From assembly GCA_013329455.1 (NCBI GenBank), contig DUKF01000225.1:1-7787 (forward strand): a stretch of 7,787 nt of DNA. Direction: 5' to 3'. A program made the position numbers and the translations under genes. How positions within the stretch are numbered: the stretch's first letter is position 1; every line of letters starts with the position of its first letter. This document shows, one piece after another, positions 1 to 4,377 of this stretch. The notes under the pieces were generated by a model. The model had not been told where the DNA came from. It saw only the letters and a list, made by a program, of their open reading frames with translations, and ran no database searches. Origin of the DNA: Methanotrichaceae archaeon (GTDB lineage Archaea; Halobacteriota; Methanosarcinia; Methanotrichales; Methanotrichaceae).

Positions 1-459
1 GTTGTGGACCTTTATGTCAGTCACCATCCTTGAGAGACGAGGGTTGGCGTCCACCTCGACGTTCAGAGAAGTCAAGGGCACGTCGAAGTCCGGCTCGAAC
101 CGAGACTCACGCTCGTACCCGCAGGGGAAGAGGTCCCTCTCTGCAAGGTACCTCTGATCGAGCCTCAGATCGACGTTATAAAGCTGGGCCTGCAACCGGG
201 TCTGCTTCTCGATCTTCTCGGCCACGTCCCTTGATGCTCGAATCTTGTAACCGTCGAGAGGGCCGTAAACGGTATCGAAGCTGCACTCCACCACCTTGAA
301 CCGGCTTTCCAGCCCCTCGATCATCTCCCAGTGGGCGTGAGGGTCCTCAAGATGCATGTAAAAAGAGGGCGAGTACCTGAAGGTGAGCGGTTTGGGTGAG
401 TCTCTCTCCCGGTCCCATAGCTCTACAGCACCCCGGTGATAGGAGTCAAATATCCACAT
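1..459 (-). CDS. Family-B DNA polymerase, N-terminal fragment (runs off left edge)
   Basis: An open frame of 153 codons begins at the ATG at 459 and is still open at base 1, so only the N-terminal part of the protein is present. Seen: it starts MWIFDSYHRGAVELW, has an FRYSPSFYMHLEDP segment (27-40), then NVDLRLDQRYLAERDLFPCG (95-114), then LTSLNVEVDANP (129-140). This order matches the N-terminal domain of archaeal family-B polymerases, where a segment of the form DIPFAKRYLIDKGLIP precedes the exonuclease I motif LAFDIET. Known: such enzymes synthesise DNA, usually with 3'-5' proofreading and PCNA as clamp. Here the Exo I position appears to read E-V-D rather than D-I-E, so proofreading may be altered or lost; the alignment is by eye. 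The ATG overlaps the end of the preceding 84-aa gene by 14 nt, indicating translational coupling. The ribosome site is weak (GAAGGA, close to the ATG). The polymerase domain lies outside the window, so the family call is good but not certain. Confidence 0.72.
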   Translation of the reverse strand, partial: MWIFDSYHRGAVELWDRERDSPKPLTFRYSPSFYMHLEDPHAHWEMIEGLESRFKVVECSFDTVYGPLDGYKIRASRDVAEKIEKQTRLQAQLYNVDLRLDQRYLAERDLFPCGYERESRFEPDFDVPLTSLNVEVDANPRLSRMVTDIKVHN

Positions 460-700
460 CGTCCTTCTTCTCGTTCTTTTCCAGGTCACTCTCCTTCAAA
501 AGCTCTATCAGAACGGAGAAGACCGCCGCCTCCAGGGGGTCATCTAGAGCGTAGAAGGCCTCGCTGGAGTGCATCTTGACCATCTCGGCCAGCCTCTGGC
601 CGTATATCTGGTCCTCTTTATTCAACGCTCGGGAGGCTTTCAGCCACCTGTTGGCCACTTCCTGAGACCCCATCCGGACGCTCTTGAAGGTTCTGCCCAT
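446..700 (-). CDS. Conserved-type 84-aa helical protein between RecA-like protein and PolB
   Basis: The ATG at 700-698 shares its A with the TGA stop of the upstream gene, and a good Shine-Dalgarno GGAGGG lies at 707-712 inside that gene's last codons, which settles the start. The product is 84 aa and mostly helical. It has a basic N-terminus (MGRTFKSVRMG), a central KEDQIYGQRLAEMVKMHSSEA region (29-49), a DDPLEAAVFSVLIELLKE segment (53-70), and a charged tail rich in E, K and D. No catalytic motif, membrane segment or zinc site is visible. I recall similar short proteins starting MGRT in haloarchaea and methanogens but cannot name a family with certainty. Its fixed position between the RecA-like protein and the polymerase, with overlaps on both sides, suggests a subunit or adaptor of the same complex. 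That role is inference. Confidence 0.8.
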   Translation of the reverse strand: MGRTFKSVRMGSQEVANRWLKASRALNKEDQIYGQRLAEMVKMHSSEAFYALDDPLEAAVFSVLIELLKESDLEKNEKKDDVDI

Positions 701-1212
701 CAGAAGCCCTCCAGAGTTCTCTGGCCCTTTGAACCTGTTTTGAGCTTCTTTGAAGCCCGTTTGTAGACGTACTTCGGCACCTCGTTGAAGACGAATACCC
801 GGTCGGCAGACTTGGATATCTCTTCAAGGTGAGGATCGGTCCTGGGCGAGTACAAAAGCACTGCCGAGCCGTTCGCCGTTTCCTTCAGGGCTTGGCCGAC
901 GTATTCAGCCATATCAGATGCACCTTCGAAGAGGCTGGGGTCGTGCTCGAATATGATCAGGGTCTGGTATGCCTCTTTTAGGATGGTCAAAAGCTGGTAG
1001 GCGGTGAAAGCTCTTCGCACGTCCAGTTCGGTGAAACGGCGATCGAGCTTGTCGAGGATTCGAGAATAATTTCCGCACACGTAGAGGACCTGGATGCGTT
1101 GAAGGGTTTTCAGGCTGCAGTTGAGCGAATCGACCAGTACATTGTCAGGGCCTACGAGGATGTTGAAGGTGTTTGGAGCGAGAGTGAGAGGGGGTTGGAG
1201 TTCGAGTTCCAT
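700..1212 (-). CDS. RecA/RadB-fold protein lacking Walker A, with C-terminal PIP-like peptide
   Basis: The product is 170 aa from the ATG at 1212; a TTG three codons upstream (1221) is possible but less likely. Seen: NILVGPDNVLVDSL (17-30) lies where a RecA-family Walker A loop (GPPGVGKT type) would be, but the GKT is absent. A hydrophobic strand ending in acids, TLIIFEHD (84-91), resembles Walker B. The stretch GSAVLLYSPRTDP followed by SADRVFVF (115-142) resembles the later core strands of RecA/RadB/KaiC proteins. The last seven residues, QRTLEGF, fit a PCNA-interacting peptide (Q-x-x-L-x-x-F). The protein therefore looks like a catalytically dead RecA-fold accessory factor that could tether a partner to the sliding clamp. 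It is the first gene of a three-gene unit ending in a family-B polymerase, an arrangement like that of ImuA in bacterial mutasomes. The fold call rests on motif order only, and an unrelated alpha/beta fold is possible. Confidence 0.72.
   Translation of the reverse strand: MELELQPPLTLAPNTFNILVGPDNVLVDSLNCSLKTLQRIQVLYVCGNYSRILDKLDRRFTELDVRRAFTAYQLLTILKEAYQTLIIFEHDPSLFEGASDMAEYVGQALKETANGSAVLLYSPRTDPHLEEISKSADRVFVFNEVPKYVYKRASKKLKTGSKGQRTLEGF
707..712 (-). promoter_or_regulatory. Shine-Dalgarno for the 84-aa gene
   Basis: GGAGGG on the minus strand lies 6 nt before the ATG at 700. It is embedded in the codons for the C-terminal PIP-like peptide of the upstream gene, so the ribosome site and the peptide share the same bases. 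Confidence 0.6.
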
Positions 1213-1339
1213 GACCGCCAATTTTCGTTCGAGAGGATGTAAAGTCTACAGGATGGGTGGCGAAAGTATTCGTCTTGCCTTCGCGCAAATAATTTCAATC
1301 TGAAAGTTCGGAGCTGAAATTTACGAAGGCGACGTGTCA

Positions 1340-1348
1340 TTTATATAG
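1340..1348. promoter_or_regulatory. Archaeal TATA-box-like element
   Basis: TTTATATAG on the plus strand reads CTATATAAA on the minus strand, so it can serve either direction. For the minus-strand RecA-like gene it would place transcription start near 1315, giving a leader of about 100 nt. For the plus-strand gene at 1605 the leader would exceed 230 nt, so the minus direction is favoured. No strongly purine-rich BRE is evident on either side. Confidence 0.45.
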
Positions 1349-1422
1349 ACAAAGTGTGAAACTTCTCTAGATTAGCCTTGACCTTCAGTCTCAATAAAAC
1401 AGTTGTTGATAACCCAAGTCAG

Positions 1423-1439
1423 GCCACAAATGCACCTAA
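1423..1439 (-). promoter_or_regulatory. 17-bp element shared with the Ku promoter (copy 1)
   Basis: The minus strand reads TTAGGTGCATTTGTGGC. A copy differing by two transitions is at 5270-5286, upstream of Ku. Here it lies downstream of a TATA-like TTAATAA (1448-1454) when read on the minus strand, about 210 bp before the RecA-like gene. A protein-binding site is possible; two copies alone do not prove it. Confidence 0.35.
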
Positions 1440-1561
1440 CATCGTGCTTATTAAGGCGACCGATGCATTGCCTTCATCTAGTTCAATCACTACCAACTAA
1501 ACCATGACCACAGAACTAAATCGCTATTTCATATGTAAGTTGGTCACCAAGGGCGAAAGTT

Positions 1562-1578
1562 ACAGGTTATGTACCTGT
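1562..1578. repeat. Inverted repeat ACAGGT-N5-ACCTGT before the small plus-strand gene
   Basis: Perfect 6-bp arms flank a 5-nt spacer and end 11 nt before the Shine-Dalgarno at 1590. It could be an operator or a 5' leader hairpin that affects translation of the 53-aa gene. A possible earlier ATG at 1569 lies within it and is not used as the start here. Confidence 0.4.
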
Positions 1579-1589
1579 CAGAGATATTT

Positions 1590-1596
1590 GGAGGTG
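1590..1596 (+). promoter_or_regulatory. Strong Shine-Dalgarno deciding the start of the 53-aa gene
   Basis: GGAGGTG lies 8 nt before the ATG at 1605. The in-frame upstream ATG at 1569 has no such site, so 1605 is preferred. Confidence 0.7.
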
Positions 1597-1604
1597 CAAA
1601 TTCG

Positions 1605-1766
1605 ATGAGCAACGAAGAAAAAGAAGAGCAGAGCGATGAAGAAAAGGAAGAGCAAGTCATCCGAGAAGAAGATGAACATGGCAATATCCTCGTCTATCCT
1701 GCCTGGTCAAAGAAGAATGCACCAAAGGACAAGCAGGAAAAGTGGGAAGTTCCGATTTATATCTGA
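1605..1766 (+). CDS. Small charged protein, 53 aa, unknown function
   Basis: The start at 1605 is chosen because a near-perfect ribosome site (GGAGGTG) precedes it. The N-terminal third is an acidic, lysine-containing, probably disordered stretch built from a tandem 8-residue duplication, NEEKEEQS then DEEKEEQV (bases 1611-1634 and 1635-1658). The rest (EDEHGNILVYPAWSKKNAP and a C-terminal WEVPIYI) holds aromatic and beta-prone residues. There is no signal peptide, membrane segment or metal site. It ends 13 bp before the 391-aa gene on the same strand, so the two are probably co-transcribed, and the small protein may be a partner or leader-encoded product. No family is recognised. The strong ribosome site and the close linkage are the main reasons for calling it real. 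Confidence 0.6.
   Translation: MSNEEKEEQSDEEKEEQVIREEDEHGNILVYPAWSKKNAPKDKQEKWEVPIYI
1611..1658 (+). repeat. 24-bp tandem duplication coding an 8-residue acidic repeat
   Basis: Two adjacent 24-nt units (1611-1634 and 1635-1658) differ at only a few positions and encode NEEKEEQS and DEEKEEQV. They form the disordered head of the 53-aa protein. Both are purine-rich (GAA/AAG/GAG). Confidence 0.6.
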
Positions 1767-1779
1767 ACAGGGTTGAAGA

Positions 1780-2955
1780 ATGAATCGAAACGCGACAAGT
1801 GCGCTTGTTCAGGAAACCATGCTGGACTTTGCCCGTCTGACTGGGCTTGAACCTGCCGTTGCTCATCCCCAGCGCTATCTATGGACTGATGCGTTCGCGG
1901 TTTGCAACTACCTCGAACTTTTCAGCCAGACCGGCGACGCGACCTATCGTGATCTCGGCCTGCGCCTCGTCGACCAGGTGCATCACACCCTCGGCCGGCA
2001 CCGTGATGACGACCCTAGACGCGGCTGGATCAGCGGCGTCGATGAGAAGGTGGGCGAGAAACACCCGACGGTAGGGGGCCTTCGGATCGGAAAGCAGCTG
2101 AACGAACGCAAGCCCAACGAACCGCCCAACGAGAGACTGGAATGGGACCAGGACGGACAGTACTACCATTACCTGACAAAATGGATGCACGCGCTCAACT
2201 GTGCGGGTCAGGCCGTCAAAGATCCGATTTACACCAAATGGGCGATAGAACTCGCAAAGACAATTCATTCCAGGTTCACTTTTGCCCCCCATTATGGCGG
2301 CAGGAAGAGGATATACTGGAAGATGAGCATCGATCTCAGCTATCCCCTGGTTCCGTCGATGGGCCAGCACGATCCCCTCGACGGCTTCGTCACCTACAGC
2401 GAACTCCAGGCGGCCGCAACCAGTGATTTCGGAGAATCGTCGCTTCTGGACCTCAAACCTGAGATTGCCGACATGGCAAAGATCTGTCGAGGCATCGACC
2501 TGGTCACAGATGATCCGCTCGGCATCGGCGGCCTTCTCTTCGATGCTTCTAGAATTGTACAATTGACGCTACAAGGCAGATTGAAGAACACAAGTCTCCT
2601 GGAAACCGTAGTAAATTCAGCCCTGATCGGAGTGGAGGCTTTTGTGAAAGGCGAAATGCTTGAGCGCCCTGCCGAGCGCCGGCTGGCCTTCCGGGAACTG
2701 GGACTGTCGATCGGGCTCTCAGCGGTCGAAAACCTGCTCACATGGATTGAGGAGAACCCCTGCCTGTTCAGCCGGAAAAGTTCTCTGCAACGACATGTTG
2801 AAGACCTCGTGGCGTACCTACCGCTTCGCGAAGTGATCGAACGGTTCTGGATGGACGGCAAAAACTGGGAAGCCAGCACTTGGATCGATCATCGTGAGAT
2901 AAACATGGTGATGCTTGCAACCAGCCTGGCACCGACCAGATTTCTGGCGATCTGA
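1780..2955 (+). CDS. Six-hairpin glycosidase-like (alpha/alpha)6-barrel protein, 391 aa
   Basis: A full-length soluble protein with no signal peptide or membrane segment. Conserved-looking blocks are HPQRYLWTDAFAVCNYLEL (29-47), LRIGKQLNERKPNEPPNERL (101-120) leading into EWDQDGQYYHYLTKWMHAL (121-139), WKMSIDLSYPLVPSMGQHDP (180-199) with LDGFVTYSELQ (200-210), and a C-terminal WEASTWIDHREINMVMLATS (363-382). Repeated aromatic/acidic helix pairs of this kind are typical of the six-hairpin glycosidase superfamily, and I recall close relatives annotated only as hypothetical in bacteria and archaea. Acid residues in EWDQDGQ and GQHDPLDG are candidate active-site groups, but no reaction can be assigned. 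Arginine codons are mostly CGC/CGT in the first half, against AGG in the ligase, Ku and polymerase genes, hinting at horizontal transfer. The ATG at 1780 has a weak ribosome site (GGGTTGA) and follows the 53-aa gene by 13 bp. Confidence 0.82.
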   Translation: MNRNATSALVQETMLDFARLTGLEPAVAHPQRYLWTDAFAVCNYLELFSQTGDATYRDLGLRLVDQVHHTLGRHRDDDPRRGWISGVDEKVGEKHPTVGGLRIGKQLNERKPNEPPNERLEWDQDGQYYHYLTKWMHALNCAGQAVKDPIYTKWAIELAKTIHSRFTFAPHYGGRKRIYWKMSIDLSYPLVPSMGQHDPLDGFVTYSELQAAATSDFGESSLLDLKPEIADMAKICRGIDLVTDDPLGIGGLLFDASRIVQLTLQGRLKNTSLLETVVNSALIGVEAFVKGEMLERPAERRLAFRELGLSIGLSAVENLLTWIEENPCLFSRKSSLQRHVEDLVAYLPLREVIERFWMDGKNWEASTWIDHREINMVMLATSLAPTRFLAI

Positions 2956-2972
2956 GCCAGCGCGCGACCTTA

Positions 2973-2992
2973 ACAGAGTATCGATACTTTGT
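2973..2992. terminator. 20-bp palindrome between convergent genes, possible bidirectional terminator
   Basis: ACAGAGTATCGATACTTTGT is self-complementary apart from one G/T pair, with a perfect 12-bp core AGTATCGATACT. It lies 17 bp after the stop of the 391-aa gene and 16 bp beyond the stop of the convergent winged-helix gene. The flank on the plus side is T-rich but has no long T run, so termination is plausible rather than shown; a dimeric protein site is the alternative. Confidence 0.4.
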
Positions 2993-3001
2993 CCTTTGAT
3001 G

Positions 3002-3018
3002 GTTGCTATTAGAGCAAC
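3002..3018. repeat. Short hairpin GTTGCT-N5-AGCAAC over the winged-helix stop codon
   Basis: Perfect 6-bp arms flank a 5-nt loop that contains the winged-helix stop codon (3009-3011). With the palindrome at 2973-2992 it gives two successive stem-loops at the 3' end of that transcript, which may aid termination or RNA stability. Confidence 0.35.
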
Positions 3019-3221
3019 GAGAAGATTCTTGCCCTCCCGCGCATTTCCACAGTGATTTTGTTCTCTCGGCCCAGCCACCCCAAAGCACCATAGACTTCGT
3101 CACGCCCTAAGGAGGTAGCTTTAATAATACCACCGATGGTGCTCGGACCATTATGATCGAGGGCTTCCCACACGAGTCCCGCTTTCTCGCCAAATATCAA
3201 CTCAACTGTCGTTTTCGTCAT
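3009..3221 (-). CDS. Winged helix-turn-helix protein, DUF2582-like, 70 aa
   Basis: The whole protein is a single small winged-helix domain. LIFGEKAGLVWEALDHNGP (8-26) forms the first helix, and STIGGIIKATSLGRDEVYGA (27-46) the helix-turn-helix. LGWLGRENKITVEMRG (47-62) leads into the wing, and RARIFSLL is the last strand. The pattern vWeaL...T...a..l....V..ALGWL.RE.KI is characteristic of the DUF2582 winged-helix family found in archaea and some bacteria. It probably binds DNA, though targets are unknown and nucleic-acid or protein bridging is possible. It follows the ligase by 137 bp and has its own TATA box, so it is likely a separate unit. It could regulate itself or the neighbouring end-joining genes; that is inference. 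The ribosome site is weak (GGGCGTGA, 6 nt before the ATG). Confidence 0.85.
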   Translation of the reverse strand: MTKTTVELIFGEKAGLVWEALDHNGPSTIGGIIKATSLGRDEVYGALGWLGRENKITVEMRGRARIFSLL

Positions 3222-3240
3222 GTCAATTCACGCCCAGTTC

Positions 3241-3257
3241 GGTATAATTTAGGTATA
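3241..3257. repeat. Direct repeat GGTATA at 11-bp spacing before the winged-helix gene
   Basis: GGTATA occurs at 3241-3246 and 3252-3257, 11 bp apart or about one helical turn. The stretch lies between the predicted transcription start and the ATG, where a repressor could bind. The inner AATTATA on the minus strand could instead be a second, nearly leaderless TATA element. Confidence 0.35.
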
Positions 3258-3278
3258 GTACCCTTTTTGAGATAAATA

Positions 3279-3289
3279 AGATATATAAG
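3279..3289 (-). promoter_or_regulatory. TATA box of the winged-helix gene
   Basis: On the minus strand CTTATATATCT is a close match to the archaeal TATA consensus. It sits about 60 bp upstream of the ATG at 3221 and predicts a start near 3260 with a leader of about 40 nt. The surrounding 3240-3330 region is strongly AT-rich. Confidence 0.6.
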
Positions 3290-3308
3290 TTATCGACAGT
3301 TTGTATGC

Positions 3309-3328
3309 ATGAAAACATAAGATTTCAT
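3309..3328. repeat. Inverted repeat ATGAAA-N8-TTTCAT downstream of the ligase
   Basis: Perfect 6-bp arms with an 8-nt loop lie 30 bp past the ligase stop and 20 bp upstream of the winged-helix TATA box. It may form a stem-loop at the end of the ligase transcript or a site for a regulator of the downstream promoter. A second, imperfect stem (GCTT/AAGC) is at 3339-3352, directly after the ligase stop. Confidence 0.3.
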
Positions 3329-3358
3329 ATCTATTAGAGCTTGGGCCAAAGCCGAGCG

Positions 3359-4333
3359 TCAATCCTCCTTTTTGGTAACATTCGCCCCTTTCATTCCCAG
3401 CTGATCGATCGAACACTCGTCGACTGTTTTGTCCTCTCGAACCCTCAGGAAGACCGGCGCCCTAAGATGCTGATTGGGGGTCAACTCCAGGGCCTCCACC
3501 TCCACCACCTGGCGAGGCTCCAGCCATTTGACACTGGAAGTGGAAGGTGGTTGAGAGAAAGGCGACTTTGGGGATAACTGGAAGCCTCGGGTTATCTCCA
3601 CAAGCTTCCTCTGGGAGAAACCTGTTCCTACCCTCCCGACGTAGATCAGTTCACCCTCGGAGTCGTAGGCTCCCAGCAGTAGCCCGCCGAAGTAGGGCTC
3701 TCGATGGCCCTTGCCGGGAATGTAGCCCCCCACCACCAGATCTGCGGTCAAACTCTTCTTGATCTTTATCCAGTCCGAACTCCTAATGCCTGGCAGGTAT
3801 CTAGACGACTTGCGCTTGGCCATTATCCCTTCCAGCCCTAGCTTGACTGCCGCCTGGTAGTAGGCTTCTCCCTTCTCCAGAAGATAATCAGTGATGGTTA
3901 TCGAATCGCTTTCCTGTAGCGCCTTCTTAAGAATTTGTTTTCGTTCGATCAAGGGGAGGTCCATCACGCTCACACCTTCCCAGAAGAGTATGTCGAAGAC
4001 CACGTAGGTGGCCGGCATGCTCTTGGAGAGATAGTCTATCCTGAGGCTGTCGGCCTGATGATCCCTCTGGGCCAGGGAGGCAAAGTCTGGCACGCCTTCT
4101 TTGAATACGGCGATCTCCCCGTCCAGAACGCAGTTCTTAATCCCTTGGGCCAAGGAATCTGCCAGCTCGGGGTAGCGAGGGGTGATCCACCTCAGTCGCC
4201 TGTTCTGCAGCGCTACCCTTTGTTCCGAGAGGTGAGCGATGCACCTGGTGCCGTCTATCTTGGGCTCGAAGAGCCAGTCTTCAGAGGAGAAGGGATTACC
4301 AGAGACGGCAAGCATCGGTTTTATCGGTCTCAT
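3359..4333 (-). CDS. ATP-dependent DNA ligase, LigD-ligase-domain type (end joining)
   Basis: It seals nicks and double-strand ends through a ligase-AMP intermediate. Seen in 324 aa: motif I EPKIDGTR (23-30) with catalytic Lys25, a motif Ia-like LQNRR (42-46), motif III LDGEI (70-74), motif IIIa YVVFDIL (110-116), motif IV EGIMAK (168-173), and motif V DWIKIK (187-192). An OB-fold domain follows (about 195-305) with LVVGGYIPGKGHR, YVGRVGTGFS and RAPVFLRVRED. Length and motifs match the stand-alone ligase domain of bacterial LigD rather than the larger archaeal replicative Lig1, which carries an N-terminal DNA-binding domain. No primase-polymerase or phosphoesterase domain is fused. It follows Ku by 44 bp in the same direction, which strongly supports a non-homologous end-joining role. 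The ATG at 4333 gives the usual MRPIKPMLA start of the family; no clear Shine-Dalgarno is present. Confidence 0.93.
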   Translation of the reverse strand: MRPIKPMLAVSGNPFSSEDWLFEPKIDGTRCIAHLSEQRVALQNRRLRWITPRYPELADSLAQGIKNCVLDGEIAVFKEGVPDFASLAQRDHQADSLRIDYLSKSMPATYVVFDILFWEGVSVMDLPLIERKQILKKALQESDSITITDYLLEKGEAYYQAAVKLGLEGIMAKRKSSRYLPGIRSSDWIKIKKSLTADLVVGGYIPGKGHREPYFGGLLLGAYDSEGELIYVGRVGTGFSQRKLVEITRGFQLSPKSPFSQPPSTSSVKWLEPRQVVEVEALELTPNQHLRAPVFLRVREDKTVDECSIDQLGMKGANVTKKED

Positions 4334-4377
4334 GGTCTTAAACGGTGGTGAAAAACCTGAATGAAACGGGATTTAGA

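Larger units (their letters stand above)
1213..1604. other. Divergent intergenic region with several promoter-like elements
   Basis: This spacer of about 390 bp separates the minus-strand polymerase unit from the plus-strand pair. No convincing gene, tRNA or CRISPR repeat is seen. It contains a TATA-like TTTATATA at 1340-1347, a second candidate TTAATAA (minus strand, 1448-1454), a 17-bp element shared with the Ku promoter (1423-1439), a small palindrome TTGGTCACCAA (1540-1550), and an inverted repeat ACAGGT/ACCTGT (1562-1578) just before the ribosome site of the small plus-strand gene. It is AT-richer than the flanking coding DNA. Confidence 0.6.

Noticed and set aside
36..60. Possible frameshift in the polymerase near codon 140
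   Set aside because: On a careful re-read the bases give AAC CCT CGT CTC TCA AGG, and the frame stays open to the window edge.
30..299. Plus-strand 89-codon open frame at the left edge
   Set aside because: It is Arg/Ser-rich antisense translation of the polymerase gene, which stays open from 459 to base 1 on the minus strand.
1213..1604. tRNA, small RNA or CRISPR repeats in the large spacer
   Set aside because: No T-loop signature, regular repeats or cloverleaf-like arms were seen by eye.
1879..2562. Long minus-strand open frame of 227 codons opposite the 391-aa gene
   Set aside because: It is antisense to a gene with clear conserved blocks and has no recognisable motifs or ribosome site; such frames arise in GC-biased codons.
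2768..3103. Minus-strand 111-codon frame overlapping the winged-helix gene and the 391-aa gene 3' end
   Set aside because: It is out of frame with the winged-helix domain and has low-quality composition; the 70-aa frame matches a known family.
3935..4351. Plus-strand open frame opposite the ligase
   Set aside because: The opposite strand carries all nucleotidyltransferase motifs; this frame has no motif support.
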